Shown piece by piece: positions 1 through 8,954 of a DNA stretch of 64,000 nucleotides. Made by a program: the position numbers and the translations under genes. The notes beneath the pieces are model-generated. The model saw only the letters and a program-made list of their open reading frames with translations. It was not told the DNA's origin and made no database searches. Source of the stretch: Actinobacillus succinogenes 130Z. GTDB taxonomy: Bacteria > Pseudomonadota > Gammaproteobacteria > Enterobacterales > Pasteurellaceae. Within the stretch, counting starts at the first letter, position 1. Each line of letters opens with the position of its first letter. The DNA lies in contig NC_009655.1 of assembly GCF_000017245.1 (NCBI RefSeq), forward strand, positions 1,488,001-1,552,000. Reading direction: 5' to 3'.

Positions 1-98
1 CTGTACGTCCAACGCAAATAATCTTTTAACGTATGCAGATTGTTCGGCACGTCATCCGCTTCAATCAAATCCAGTAAGTCTTGGTTAAATGTTTCCAT
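1..98 (-). CDS. prmB: PrmB-like ribosomal protein L3 glutamine methyltransferase (N-terminus only)
   Basis: Only the first 32 codons lie in the window; the gene runs off the left edge. The start is METFNQDLLDLI and the fragment includes LHTLKDYLRW, resembling the LHTIQDMLRW stretch near the start of PrmB, the N5-glutamine methyltransferase that modifies ribosomal protein L3. The divergent neighbour is smrB, and prmB/smrB are divergent in E. coli too, which supports the call. The methyltransferase domain itself cannot be seen, so the assignment rests on the short match and the context. Confidence 0.6.
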   Translation of the reverse strand, partial: METFNQDLLDLIEADDVPNNLHTLKDYLRWTY

Positions 99-136
99 AG
101 GTTGTCACTTGGTCAGTAAAATTTAAAGGGATTATA

Positions 137-145
137 TGCTAAAAT
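137..145 (+). promoter_or_regulatory. Extended -10 element for smrB
   Basis: TGC followed by TAAAAT makes an extended -10 element about 30 bases before the smrB start codon. No good -35 is visible, which is usual for extended -10 promoters. Confidence 0.4.
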
Positions 146-175
146 CCGTTTCAAATTCCACCGACGAGGAAAAGA

Positions 176-682
176 ATGTTAAAGGAAGAGGATATCGCCC
201 TGTTCAGAGAAAATATTCAGGGCACTAAAAAAATCAAACAGGACACTTTTGTGGCGCCGCGGAAAATCAATACCAATAAGAAATCCGAAACACGGGAAAT
301 CCGGGAAAAGCAGGATACGCTTTTTTATTTTTCTGACGAATACGAGCCGTTGTTAGACGAAGAAAGTGCGGTCAAATATTTGCGAGAAAATGAAGACAGT
401 TATTTATTGAAACAATTACGTCGCGGTGATTTTTCGCCGGAACTGTTTTTGGATTTACACGGTTTAACGCGAGAACAGGCAAAACAGGAACTTGCAGCTT
501 TACTACAGGCATGTGCGGACGAGCATGTTTATTGTGCAAGCATTATGACGGGATACGGTACCTTTACGCTGAAAAAACAAATTCCGCGCTGGCTGGTGCA
601 ACATCCTCGCGTTCGCGCGTTGCACCAAGCTCCGAAAGAATGGGGCGGCGATGCGGCTATTTTAATTTTAGTGGACGTTTAA
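176..682 (+). CDS. smrB: SmrB, Smr-domain ribosome rescue endonuclease
   Basis: SmrB is recruited to collided ribosomes and cuts the mRNA between them. The 168-residue protein follows E. coli SmrB (183 aa) along its length: an N-terminal LFRENIQGTKKIKQDT stretch, YFSDE at about 51-55, LRRGDFSPELFLDLHG at 81-96 and HQAPKEWGGDAA near the end. The DLH motif (93-95) is intact. The second motif, HGHG in E. coli SmrB, reads TGYG at 125-128, so the histidine is missing. GAGGAAAAG lies just before the ATG. The gene ends inside the last codons of the convergent lpxL (4-base overlap). Family assignment is firm; full nuclease activity is less certain. Confidence 0.93.
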   Translation: MLKEEDIALFRENIQGTKKIKQDTFVAPRKINTNKKSETREIREKQDTLFYFSDEYEPLLDEESAVKYLRENEDSYLLKQLRRGDFSPELFLDLHGLTREQAKQELAALLQACADEHVYCASIMTGYGTFTLKKQIPRWLVQHPRVRALHQAPKEWGGDAAILILVDV

Positions 683-1614
683 TCATAATAGCTCGGTGCG
701 GTTTCATCGGGTCGCGTTTTGAAACGGCGGTGAAGCCACATATATTGTTCGACGCCTTTCATAATTTCTTTTTCTACCACTTGATTCATTCTGACCGCCA
801 CCGCATACGGTTCAGTTAAATCCGAAAAATCTACGGCAGGAGAAATACTTACGGTATAACCGGAACCGTCCGCATTTCGCAACGGAGCAAAAGGAACCAC
901 TTTGGCATTAGGTACCGCATGCAGTAAAAAATAGGACCCGCTGGTGGTTGCGGCGTCTTGCACGGCAAAAAACGGTACGAAAACCGAATTTTTGCGACCG
1001 TAATCATGATCCGGTGCATACCAAATCGTTTCGCCGTGTTTCAGGGCTTTAACCATGCGACGCAAGTCTTTGCGATCCACCATATCTTTATTGGAACGCA
1101 ACCGTCCCCTAACCTGCAACCAGTTAAACAGCGGATTATCGTTAGGACGGTAGATGCCGATACCCTGATGATGAATACCTACGATGCGCGCACCTAACTC
1201 CAAAGTTAAAAAATGGACGCCAACGAATAAAATACCGTTGTTACCTTGATTTTTAAGATGTTCCAAACCTTCTATTTTTGACCATTTCCGGATACGCCGA
1301 TCCGACCAAAACCATGCCATGCCGGTTTCGATAATCGCCATACCGACAGAATTCAGATTCTGTCGCAAGATCTGTTCCCGTTGTTGCAGGGGCATATTGG
1401 GAAACGCCAGTTCAAGGTTACGTCGCGCAATTTTTGCCCGGCGTTTTCCCACTTTCAGTTTTGCAAATAACCGACCGAGCCCTAATCCGATTTTACGCAA
1501 AACAGGATAAGGCAGGCAGAGAATCAGCCAAAACAACCCTACGGCAAGCCAGAATCCCCAATGTTTAGGGTGTAGATAGGATTTTTCGAACTGTGGCAGA
1601 TGTTTTTTCGGCAT
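679..1614 (-). CDS. lpxL: LpxL/HtrB lauroyl (secondary acyl) transferase of lipid A
   Basis: A membrane-anchored acyltransferase that adds a secondary acyl chain to Kdo2-lipid IVA. The 311-residue protein has one N-terminal hydrophobic segment (about 20-36), then the family's catalytic HX4E motif (H134, E139 in HFLTLE). YRPNDNPLFNWLQ, GRLRSNKDMVDRKDL, YAPDHDYG and MWLHRRFKTRP are near-identical to E. coli LpxL and separate it from LpxM. It is divergent from hldE, another lipopolysaccharide gene; htrB and rfaE/hldE are also neighbours in H. influenzae. Its stop codon overlaps the end of smrB. Confidence 0.95.
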   Translation of the reverse strand: MPKKHLPQFEKSYLHPKHWGFWLAVGLFWLILCLPYPVLRKIGLGLGRLFAKLKVGKRRAKIARRNLELAFPNMPLQQREQILRQNLNSVGMAIIETGMAWFWSDRRIRKWSKIEGLEHLKNQGNNGILFVGVHFLTLELGARIVGIHHQGIGIYRPNDNPLFNWLQVRGRLRSNKDMVDRKDLRRMVKALKHGETIWYAPDHDYGRKNSVFVPFFAVQDAATTSGSYFLLHAVPNAKVVPFAPLRNADGSGYTVSISPAVDFSDLTEPYAVAVRMNQVVEKEIMKGVEQYMWLHRRFKTRPDETAPSYYD

Positions 1615-1747
1615 AACAAATTAAATTTCAGCTAATAATGATTGCCCGTAAATTTATGGAAAATCCGAGTTGTCATTCAAATTGGAAGAAAGTGCGGTTA
1701 GTTTAACGTAAATTTTACTAAATTTTAAGCCAAAGCGTTCTTGCCTG

Positions 1748-1756
1748 TGTTAAAAT
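1748..1756 (+). promoter_or_regulatory. Extended -10 element for hldE
   Basis: TGT followed by TAAAAT, 38 bases before the hldE ATG, in a 180-base divergent intergenic region that also holds an uptake word at about 1690. No convincing -35 is seen. Confidence 0.4.
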
Positions 1757-1794
1757 CGCGCGTAAATTTTTGAAAAACAAAGAAGGATTCGAAA

Positions 1795-3225
1795 ATGGCG
1801 CAGTATTCAGCACAATTTCCGCACGCAAAAGTTTTGGTGTTGGGCGATGTCATGCTTGACCGCTACTGGTTTGGGGCGACCAACCGAATTTCACCGGAAG
1901 CGCCGGTGCCGGTAGTGCGTGTGAAAAAACACGAAGAACGGGCGGGGGGAGCCGCTAATGTTGCAATGAATATCGCTTCATTAAATGTACCGGTACGGTT
2001 GCTTGGTTTAACCGGAGATGATGAAGCGGGTAATGCGCTCACCGGCTTGCTGGAAAAGCAAAAAATCTGCTGTGATTTTGTGAAGTTAAGTTCCCATCCC
2101 ACTATTACCAAACTGCGTATTTTATCTCGCCATCAACAGCTGTTACGTCTTGATTTTGAAGAGAATTTTAATAATGTACATAGTGATAATCTGCTTACCA
2201 AGCTGGAAAGTGCGGTCAAAAATGTCGGTGCTTTGATTTTATCGGATTACGGTAAAGGCACGCTGAACGATGTACAACACATGATTCGGATAGCCCGTCA
2301 GGCGAAGGTTCCCGTATTGATCGACCCGAAAGGAACGGATTTCGAGCGTTACCGCGGCGCGACCTTGTTAACGCCGAATATGTCGGAATTCGAAGCGGTA
2401 GCGGGCGTATGCCAATCTGATGAAGACATCGTGGAAAAAGGTTTAAAAATGATAGCCGATTATGATTTAACGGCGCTGTTAATCACTCGTTCGGAAAAAG
2501 GCATGACCTTGTTGCGCCCGAATCAGCCTGCTTTTCATTTGCCGACGGAAGCGAAAGAAGTCTATGATGTAACGGGTGCGGGCGACACGGTGATTTCTGT
2601 GTTGGCAACGGCATTGGCGGATGGGCGAACCGTTGAAGAAGCCTGCTATTTGGCGAATGTCGCCGCCGGTATCGTGGTGGGTAAATTAGGAACGTCCGCA
2701 GTTTCTACCGTTGAATTGGAAAATGCGATTCACGGGCGCACGGTCAGCGGTTTCGGTATTATGACGGAAAACGAACTGAAAAACGCGGTCAAATTGGCGA
2801 AAGAGCGTGGTGAGAAAATCGTGATGACCAACGGTTGCTTCGATATTTTGCATCCGGGACATGTCTCTTACTTAGAAAACGCCCGTAAATTGGGCGATCG
2901 CCTGATCGTTGCGGTGAACACCGATGAATCGGTGAAACGTTTGAAAGGCGAAACCCGTCCGATCAACGATTTGGCAAGCCGTATGGCGGTGTTAGCGGGA
3001 CTATCTTCCGTGGATTGGTTGGTTGCCTTTGACGAAGATACGCCGCAGCGTTTAATCGGTGAAATTCTGCCGGATTTATTAGTGAAAGGCGGTGATTATA
3101 AACCGGAGGAAATCGCCGGTTCCAAAGAAGTTTGGGCTAATGGCGGCGATGTCTCGGTACTGAATTTTGAGAACGGTTGTTCAACCAGTAACGTCATCAA
3201 AAAAATTCGGGATTTGAAAGACTAA
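1795..3225 (+). CDS. hldE: HldE bifunctional heptose-7-phosphate kinase / heptose-1-phosphate adenylyltransferase
   Basis: Makes ADP-heptose for the lipopolysaccharide inner core; both enzyme halves are on one 476-residue chain, the usual length. Residues 1 to about 320 are a PfkB-type kinase with GGAANVAMN near the start and the anion-hole motif DVTGAGDT at about 260. Residues about 340-476 are a nucleotidyltransferase with [11 protein letters not shown] carrying HxGH, followed by [17 protein letters not shown] and VKGGDYK. AAAGAAGGATTCGAAA before the ATG gives a Shine-Dalgarno sequence. A strong bidirectional terminator follows. Confidence 0.97.
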   Translation: MAQYSAQFPHAKVLVLGDVMLDRYWFGATNRISPEAPVPVVRVKKHEERAGGAANVAMNIASLNVPVRLLGLTGDDEAGNALTGLLEKQKICCDFVKLSSHPTITKLRILSRHQQLLRLDFEENFNNVHSDNLLTKLESAVKNVGALILSDYGKGTLNDVQHMIRIARQAKVPVLIDPKGTDFERYRGATLLTPNMSEFEAVAGVCQSDEDIVEKGLKMIADYDLTALLITRSEKGMTLLRPNQPAFHLPTEAKEVYDVTGAGDTVISVLATALADGRTVEEACYLANVAAGIVVGKLGTSAVSTVELENAIHGRTVSGFGIMTENELKNAVKLAKERGEKIVMTNGCFDILHPGHVSYLENARKLGDRLIVAVNTDESVKRLKGETRPINDLASRMAVLAGLSSVDWLVAFDEDTPQRLIGEILPDLLVKGGDYKPEEIAGSKEVWANGGDVSVLNFENGCSTSNVIKKIRDLKD

Positions 3226-3274
3226 AGGTGATGAAGAACCGACATTAAATGTTCGGTTTTCCAACAAATACTGA

Positions 3275-3306
3275 AAAAGGCAAGATAAAAATCTTGCCTT
3301 TTGCTT
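3275..3306. terminator. Bidirectional terminator between hldE and the efflux operon
   Basis: A perfect 12-bp stem (3275-3286 with 3291-3302), AAAA loop, A-run on the left and T-run on the right. It can stop hldE from the left and the macAB-tolC operon from the right. Confidence 0.9.
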
Positions 3307-3320
3307 TTGTCGTATTCTTT

Positions 3321-4694
3321 TTAGAATTTCGGCGAATAGTAACCGCCCATCGAGCTGTAAATAGCGTTTTCATTTTGAATAACGCTGTATTTCGCGTTCA
3401 GAATAGAAACCTGCGAAGTTTTTTCCGTATTCGCCGCATTCAACCATTCACGTAATTCGGATACGCCCGCGTTGTAACGGTTTTGATAATATTGCGTAAT
3501 ACGTTTATCGTAATCATATTTTCGCTGCAAATTGGAGAAATTCTGCACTGCTTGGTTGTAGGCAAAATAATTGGTATCCACTTCGTTTAATGCGGTGGTG
3601 ATGCCTTGTTCGTAGTTTACGCGCGCAGTCTCATAAGCGGCTTCCGAAATTTTGACGTTCCATTTTACGTGATTCCAATCGAGGAACGGCAAACTGATTC
3701 CCAAGGTTCCCGCAGCGGTCGGATTTTCAAAGGCATTACTGACTTTGTTATTGCTCGAAGACATGGAACCGCCGAGAGAAATAGTCGGGAACCAGGCTTT
3801 TTGCATCGCTTTGGCGTCTTTAAACGCACTGCTCAATCGGAACAGATTTCCTCTTACGTCAGGACGGTTGGCAATAGTAGAAACAGGAACGTTTAAATTC
3901 ACCGGTGTTGTTTTTACATTCAGGATATGCGGGAAATTGATATTTAACGGTGCGTCCGGTTTCAAATTTAACAAATTACGTAATGTTTGTTCCGCCGTTT
4001 TACGTTGAGTTTGATAGCTAATCAAATTATTACGCGCCGTTAAAACGGATTGTTGCGCCTGATCCGTACTGGCGCGATCTTCTACACCCTGATTCAGTCT
4101 GTTTTGCATAATGCTGTTAATACGGCTGTAGTAATCAATACTGTCGTTTGTAGCGGAGATCGCGTCGTTCAGATAAGCGATTTGGTAGTAAGTTACCACT
4201 ACAGCATTAATAAGGGACAAACGGGTAGCCTCCAAGTCCTGTTGGGTCGCTTTGTAGTTCCATTCGCCCGCATCTGCCGCATTTGCTAAACGGCGCCATA
4301 AATCTAATGTATAGCTCACATTTAAGGAACCGCCGTGACTGATAGTCGAATTTGCGCCGGTATCTGTACGACGGGAAGCGGAAGACGAGGTGGAACCGCT
4401 AAAACTCGGTACTAAATCCGCACCTAATAAATTTGCCTGATAAAGCGCGGAATTGACAGAAATCGCCGCTTTCGCCAAGTCTTTATTGTTTAATAACGCC
4501 TGTTCTACCACGCGGTTTAATTGAGCGTCGTTGTAAAGCGACCACCAGTTTTCTTTAATGTTGTATTGATTGGTAATGTCTTCGTATTGTTTGTAATCGT
4601 CTTGGCTCGCTTGGTAACTGTCGCTGATGTTTGCGCAGCCGGCCAACGACATTGAAAGAATAACGCCGAAAGCAATTTTATTCAGTTTTAGCAT
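3321..4694 (-). CDS. TolC-like outer membrane efflux lipoprotein (NodT/RND outer membrane factor family)
   Basis: Outer membrane channel partner for the MacAB pump encoded just upstream. I start it at 4694, where MLKLNKIAFGVILSMSLAGC is a signal peptide ending in a lipobox (LAGC, lipidated Cys at about 20) with AAGGAA eight bases upstream; the longer reading frame to 4772 has no ribosome site. The 457-residue mature part contains repeated Ala/Asn/Gln-rich helices typical of the outer membrane factor family, including YNAGVSELREWLNA near the C-terminus, the region of the helical barrel repeat. It lies 134 bases after macB, with a hairpin and possibly its own promoter between them. Confidence 0.88.
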   Translation of the reverse strand: MLKLNKIAFGVILSMSLAGCANISDSYQASQDDYKQYEDITNQYNIKENWWSLYNDAQLNRVVEQALLNNKDLAKAAISVNSALYQANLLGADLVPSFSGSTSSSASRRTDTGANSTISHGGSLNVSYTLDLWRRLANAADAGEWNYKATQQDLEATRLSLINAVVVTYYQIAYLNDAISATNDSIDYYSRINSIMQNRLNQGVEDRASTDQAQQSVLTARNNLISYQTQRKTAEQTLRNLLNLKPDAPLNINFPHILNVKTTPVNLNVPVSTIANRPDVRGNLFRLSSAFKDAKAMQKAWFPTISLGGSMSSSNNKVSNAFENPTAAGTLGISLPFLDWNHVKWNVKISEAAYETARVNYEQGITTALNEVDTNYFAYNQAVQNFSNLQRKYDYDKRITQYYQNRYNAGVSELREWLNAANTEKTSQVSILNAKYSVIQNENAIYSSMGGYYSPKF

Positions 4695-4718
4695 GGATAT
4701 TTCCTTATAAGAGTGGGA

Positions 4719-4756
4719 AAGTGCGGTCAAAATTTCGTTAATTTTTAACCGCACTT
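4719..4756. repeat. Inverted pair of uptake words between macB and the outer membrane gene
   Basis: AAGTGCGGT at 4719-4727 faces ACCGCACTT at 4748-4756, giving a 9-bp stem plus an A/T-rich inner pairing. There is no clean T-run on the minus strand, so termination would be weak. Confidence 0.6.
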
Positions 4757-4775
4757 CAGATAATCTATTCATTAA

Positions 4776-4789
4776 TGAACGTTCGTTCA
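4776..4789. promoter_or_regulatory. Inverted repeat TGAAC-N4-GTTCA upstream of the tolC-like gene
   Basis: A perfect 5-bp inverted repeat with a 4-base spacer, just downstream of a minus-strand TACAAT (complement of 4801-4806) that could serve as a -10 for the tolC-like gene. A near copy (TGAAC-N4-GTTCG) stands upstream of macA at 8074-8087. The form resembles operators of TetR-type repressors; no such regulator is in the window. Confidence 0.4.
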
Positions 4790-4828
4790 GTTTGTGGCGT
4801 ATTGTAACAGAATTTTTTCATTTTGCTA

Positions 4829-6760
4829 CTATTCGCGCGCTAAAGCCGTAATCGGATCCAGTTGCGCCGCTTTTTTCGCCGGCATATAACCGAAGATGAC
4901 GCCGATTAAAGTGGAGAACAACACCGCCGCCACAATGGAAAAAGTGGAAAAAGACATGGTGAAATCCGTCATAAAGACATTAAACAATCCGCCGATAATC
5001 AGCGAAAGTAAAATACCGGATATTCCCCCGATCATACAAATTAATATGGCTTCAATTAAAAACTGCTGCAAAATATTACTTTTGCGTGCGCCGATCGCCA
5101 TGCGTACGCCTATTTCCTTAGTACGTTCCGTCACGGACACCAACATGATATTCATCACTCCGATACCGCCTACGATAAGGGAAATAAAAGCAATGGACGA
5201 AATCAGTAATTTCATGGTACCGGTAGTACTCTCAATCGTTTGTTTAATAGTGTCGCTGTTCATAATGAAAAAGTCTTTTTTACCGTGACGGACGGTCAGG
5301 TAGTCGGTGAGACTTTTTTCGGCGACGGTAGTATTAACGTTATCAGCAATTTTTACCGTGATAGAACCGATTTTAGTTCCCCCTGTCACTTTATTCATAA
5401 CAGTTGTATAAGGAGCGTAAATACTTAAAGAACTACTTGCCGCACCCATTTGACGATCTGTCACAACACCGATAATCCGAAAAGGACGTTTGGCAAACAT
5501 AACGGTTTTGCCCAAGGGATCTTCGTCTGGGAAAATAGATTTTTTCGAACTTTCGTCCAGCAAAGCGACTTGCGCATTTTCACTGACTTCCTGCTGAGTA
5601 ATGGAACGGCCCATTACCAGCCTCATACCTTCCACATCGAAATACTGTTCGCCGATCCCGCGCAAATTAGTCGATGTAAAAGACTGGTTTCCGTAAATCA
5701 GTAAACCACTGGAAGAGCTGTTTGGCGTAACGCTTTGTACGTAGCTTTGCTTAGCCAGTGCATTGGCGTCGTTTACCGTTAAATTCTGCATTTGATCCGC
5801 ACGGCGGTCACCAAAACCCGTGCCGTTAAAAATAGTCATGGTATTGGTGCCTAATCCGTTGATATTAGAAAGAATTTTTTGCTGAGAACCGTTCCCTAAC
5901 GCCACCACGGAAACTACTGAAGTTATCCCGATAATAATGCCCAACATGGTCAGCAGAGAACGCATTTTGTGAGCAACAATGGCACTGACCGACATCCGGA
6001 AAGCTTCAATCAGTTGATCTTTACTGAAACCGAACCGGGATTTGGAAACTCGGACATTTTTGACCGCACTTTTTACCGATGATTTCCGGTTATCGCCGAT
6101 AATTTCACCGTCTTTGATTTCGATCACGCGGTTGGCGCTTGCCGCAATATTACGATCGTGAGTTACCATAATAATCGTGTGACCTTCATCATGCAGCTGA
6201 CGCAGAATCTGTATGACATTTTCGCCGCTGGCGGAATCCAATGCACCGGTAGGCTCGTCCGCAAGAATAATTTCACCGCCGTTCATTAAAGCGCGGGCGA
6301 TACTGACCCGTTGCTGCTGGCCGCCGGAAAGCTGACTCGGTTTATTTTGTTCTTTACCGTCCAAACCGAGCTTTTCCAATAATTCTTCCGCATGAGCCAA
6401 GCGTTCCGCTTGGGATTTGCCGGCGTAAATTGCCGGTAAAGCAACATTTTCCTGCGCAGTGAGAGCGGAGAGCAGGTTATACCGCTGAAAAATAAATCCG
6501 AATTTCTGACTGCGCAAATCGGAAAGCTGATCTGAAGAAAGTTCTACGGTTTCTTTACCGTCTATTTTATAAGAACCGCTGGTTGCCGTATCCAAACAGC
6601 CGATGATGTTCATCAGCGTGGATTTCCCCGAACCGGATTGTCCGATAATCGCAACAAAATCGCCTTTCTCAATATCCAGAGATATATTCTTCAGAATATG
6701 AACACGGTTTTCGCCTTCACCGAAATAGCGATTCAGGCCTTTTATTTCGATAATATTCAT
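4829..6760 (-). CDS. macB: MacB macrolide/peptide export ABC transporter (ATPase and permease)
   Basis: Inner-membrane ABC protein that, with MacA and a TolC-type channel, exports substrates from the periplasm. The 643 residues match the family length. An N-terminal ATPase domain carries Walker A GQSGSGKST (40-48), signature LSGGQQQR (about 144) and Walker B IILADEPTG. A first transmembrane segment follows at about 270-290, a large periplasmic domain, then three C-terminal segments, with the MacB motif SVTERTKEIGVRMAIGAR before the second of them. It starts 26 bases after macA; that gap is largely an uptake word (ACCGCACTT at about 6771), and no clear ribosome site is seen. Confidence 0.96.
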   Translation of the reverse strand: MNIIEIKGLNRYFGEGENRVHILKNISLDIEKGDFVAIIGQSGSGKSTLMNIIGCLDTATSGSYKIDGKETVELSSDQLSDLRSQKFGFIFQRYNLLSALTAQENVALPAIYAGKSQAERLAHAEELLEKLGLDGKEQNKPSQLSGGQQQRVSIARALMNGGEIILADEPTGALDSASGENVIQILRQLHDEGHTIIMVTHDRNIAASANRVIEIKDGEIIGDNRKSSVKSAVKNVRVSKSRFGFSKDQLIEAFRMSVSAIVAHKMRSLLTMLGIIIGITSVVSVVALGNGSQQKILSNINGLGTNTMTIFNGTGFGDRRADQMQNLTVNDANALAKQSYVQSVTPNSSSSGLLIYGNQSFTSTNLRGIGEQYFDVEGMRLVMGRSITQQEVSENAQVALLDESSKKSIFPDEDPLGKTVMFAKRPFRIIGVVTDRQMGAASSSLSIYAPYTTVMNKVTGGTKIGSITVKIADNVNTTVAEKSLTDYLTVRHGKKDFFIMNSDTIKQTIESTTGTMKLLISSIAFISLIVGGIGVMNIMLVSVTERTKEIGVRMAIGARKSNILQQFLIEAILICMIGGISGILLSLIIGGLFNVFMTDFTMSFSTFSIVAAVLFSTLIGVIFGYMPAKKAAQLDPITALARE

Positions 6761-6786
6761 AAAATTTTCACCGCACTTTAGATTAC

Positions 6787-7971
6787 TTAGAACATACGCG
6801 GACCGCGCCCCATGGTGCCGACTTTTTCACCGGCGGCTACTTGCGACACGATTACTTTTTCACCTTCGTTTAAGCCGGATTTAATTTCCGTTTGAAAGTC
6901 ATTTTGTACGCCGATTACGACTTCCCGTTCTTCCGCCAGATTTTTATCGTTCAAAATATTTACGAAATATTTATCGTTGCGTTTTTGTAATGCCATATTG
7001 GAAACGGTTAACACATCCTGTGCATTAGCAATTTTTATGGTATTTTCCGTGGTCATACCGATGCGTAAAATATGATCCGTATTGTCGACTTCCATATTGG
7101 CATAATAATAAATCGCCGATGTAGTGGAGGAGGAAGAAGAACTGCTTGAAGCGCTGCTCGTCGAACTGGCGTCGGTGGTGGTTGTGGTCGCCGGATCCAC
7201 ACTTTTTATAATAGCGTGATATTTGGTGGTACTGTCTGATAGAATAGTAAACTCCACTTCTTGACCCGCTTTCACTTTGGTGATGTCGCCTTCGGAAATT
7301 TCCGGCTTGATCAGCATTTTTTCCAGGTTCGCTACGGTAACGATAGTCGGTGTCGTTTGGTTCGCATTCACGGTTTGTCCTTCGGAGATGGGGGTCGAAA
7401 TTACCGTACCGTCGATTGGCGAGGTAATTTTAGTGTAGCCCACGTTGGTTTCCGCCGTATTTACTTCGATTTCCGCTTGTTTAATGGATTCTTTCAACGC
7501 GTCAATTTCCGCTTTAGCCGCATCTAACGCATTCTTTGCGTTGTTGACATTATCCAGCGAGGTAGACTGTAATTTGTACAATTTAGATAAACGGTTATAA
7601 CTGGATTGTGCTACCGTGTAAGCGGTTTGTTTGGCTTTTAGCTGTGCCTGATAGCTGGCTAATGCGGCTTTTGCCCGATCTAAATTATTTACTTGAGTCG
7701 TGGAATCGATGTCGGCGATCATATCGCCTTTTTTCACTTCTTGACCTAATTTAACATATAGCTTGGTAATTTTACCGGAAACCTGCGCACCCACGTCCAC
7801 CTCGTTCGAGCTTTCAATTGAACCGGATGCGACAACGGATTTTTCTACATTGCCTCGACGTACTTCTTCGGTAAGAAAAGTCGGACCTTTTTCGCCTCCG
7901 GACATAAAAAAGTACGCACCGCCTGCGATAACGGCAGCTAAAATTGCAATAGCTAAGGTTTTTTTCTTCAT
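6787..7971 (-). CDS. macA: MacA periplasmic adaptor (membrane fusion protein)
   Basis: Links MacB to the outer membrane channel. I start at 7971 (MKKKTLAIAILAAVIAGG, an N-terminal membrane anchor), which has GGGAA upstream; the ATG at 7992 lacks a ribosome site. The 394-residue protein shows the biotinyl-lipoyl half (VDVGAQVSGKITKLYVKLGQEVKKGD), a helical hairpin (about 85-160), the second lipoyl half (TKITSPIDGTVI) and a beta-barrel (EISEGDITKVKAGQEVEFTI). Odd feature: a low-complexity Thr/Ser stretch at about residues 258-286, including a run of eight serines, replaces the short loop before IYYYANMEVDN in ordinary MacA. First gene of the operon. Confidence 0.95.
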   Translation of the reverse strand: MKKKTLAIAILAAVIAGGAYFFMSGGEKGPTFLTEEVRRGNVEKSVVASGSIESSNEVDVGAQVSGKITKLYVKLGQEVKKGDMIADIDSTTQVNNLDRAKAALASYQAQLKAKQTAYTVAQSSYNRLSKLYKLQSTSLDNVNNAKNALDAAKAEIDALKESIKQAEIEVNTAETNVGYTKITSPIDGTVISTPISEGQTVNANQTTPTIVTVANLEKMLIKPEISEGDITKVKAGQEVEFTILSDSTTKYHAIIKSVDPATTTTTDASSTSSASSSSSSSSTTSAIYYYANMEVDNTDHILRIGMTTENTIKIANAQDVLTVSNMALQKRNDKYFVNILNDKNLAEEREVVIGVQNDFQTEIKSGLNEGEKVIVSQVAAGEKVGTMGRGPRMF

Positions 7972-8005
7972 GATTATTCCCACTATATCCATAAAACTCG
8001 GGCAG

Positions 8006-8038
8006 AGTATAAAATCAAAAACTTAAGAGATTCTTAAA
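8006..8038 (-). promoter_or_regulatory. macA promoter with a PmrA/QseB-type response-regulator box
   Basis: Read on the minus strand, TTTAAG-AATCT-CTTAAG (8038-8022) matches YTTAAK-N5-YTTAAK perfectly. Ten bases later comes TATACT (8011-8006), a -10 hexamer (4/6 to TATAAT), 35 bases before the macA start codon. The box covers the -35 region, as expected for an OmpR-family activator. The same box-to--10 geometry recurs upstream of ygiW. Confidence 0.6.
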
Positions 8039-8073
8039 TATGATCGGTTAAATCGCTTTTATGACCATTATTC

Positions 8074-8087
8074 TGAACGATTGTTCG
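8074..8087. promoter_or_regulatory. Inverted repeat TGAAC-N4-GTTCG upstream of macA
   Basis: A near copy of the inverted repeat at 4776-4789. It lies upstream of the QseB-type box in the divergent macA/amidase region. Possible operator for an unidentified repressor. Confidence 0.35.
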
Positions 8088-8214
8088 TAGAATGTGAAAG
8101 TGCGGCGGATTCCAACGCGAAATTCTAACATAGATTTGCTTAAGGAATGTGCGATATTTTTTGATTTCAGCGCGCTTTCTCAGCATAATAATCCGGCGTT
8201 CGAGGGAAACATCC

Positions 8215-8880
8215 ATGAAAAAATTACTAATATTGTTAACGGCTTTGTATACATCGAGTGCGGTCGGTTTTTCCGTCGTTTTGGATACGGGGCATACCGA
8301 GACCGATTACGGTGCCGTCAGTCCGTTCAATAAAACGGAATTCAGTTATAATAAGGCTATGGTGGAAACGCTACAACGTCACATTTCAGCGCAAAACCGG
8401 GATGTCAAACTTGTACCCAATACCCAGCCGGATTTAACCTTGCAGCAGCGTACGCTTTATAGCGGTGAAACGGACTTGTTCGTTTCGATTCATCATGACT
8501 CGTTTCCGGCGGAATTGAATGCACAGCGTGAAATATTGTCCGGTTTTTCAGTTTTTGTGTCACAAAAGAATGTGAATTACCCGCAAAGTTTGGATTGTGC
8601 TAAGAAAGTGGCGGCGCAATTAATCCGGGCGGGCGAACACCGTTCCCGTTATCATGAATCAGATATCGAAGGGGAGCGGAAAATTTTACTGGATGAACGA
8701 GGCGTATACCGTTACGACGATTTAGCGGTGTTAAAAAATGCCCGTTCGCCGGCCATTCTGATTGAAATCGGCGTGATTGCCAATCCGCGGGAAGCGAAAC
8801 GGTTGGAACAAACGGCGGTTCAAGAGAAAATTGCAAAAGCGACAACTTTGGGAATTACAGACTGTATGAAAACGCGTTAA
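8215..8880 (+). CDS. Secreted N-acetylmuramoyl-L-alanine amidase (Amidase_3 family)
   Basis: Zinc peptidoglycan amidase that cuts the bond between MurNAc and L-Ala. I start at 8215, where [18 protein letters not shown] is a signal peptide and GAGGGA lies upstream. Zinc and catalytic residues are visible: DTGH (His), FSYNKAMVE (Glu), SIHHDS (His) and the closing [12 protein letters not shown] (catalytic Glu). At 221 residues it is about the bare catalytic domain, without the AMIN domain or LysM repeats of AmiB/AmiC. It ends 74 bases before glnS with an uptake word between. Confidence 0.9.
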   Translation: MKKLLILLTALYTSSAVGFSVVLDTGHTETDYGAVSPFNKTEFSYNKAMVETLQRHISAQNRDVKLVPNTQPDLTLQQRTLYSGETDLFVSIHHDSFPAELNAQREILSGFSVFVSQKNVNYPQSLDCAKKVAAQLIRAGEHRSRYHESDIEGERKILLDERGVYRYDDLAVLKNARSPAILIEIGVIANPREAKRLEQTAVQEKIAKATTLGITDCMKTR

Positions 8881-8954
8881 AAACTGACCGCACTTTAAAT
8901 CTCGTCGTAAAACCTGTAGAATACGACAAAGTTTTCAATACATATAAAAGACCT

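Noticed and set aside
4695..4772. Longer N-terminus for the tolC-like protein starting at 4772
   Set aside because: It has no ribosome site and would bury the lipoprotein signal 26 residues inside; the start at 4694 has AAGGAA.
4776..4789. GAAC-N4-GTTC as a LexA (SOS) box
   Set aside because: That form belongs to Firmicutes LexA/DinR; gammaproteobacterial LexA uses CTGT-N8-ACAG, and the gene is an efflux channel.
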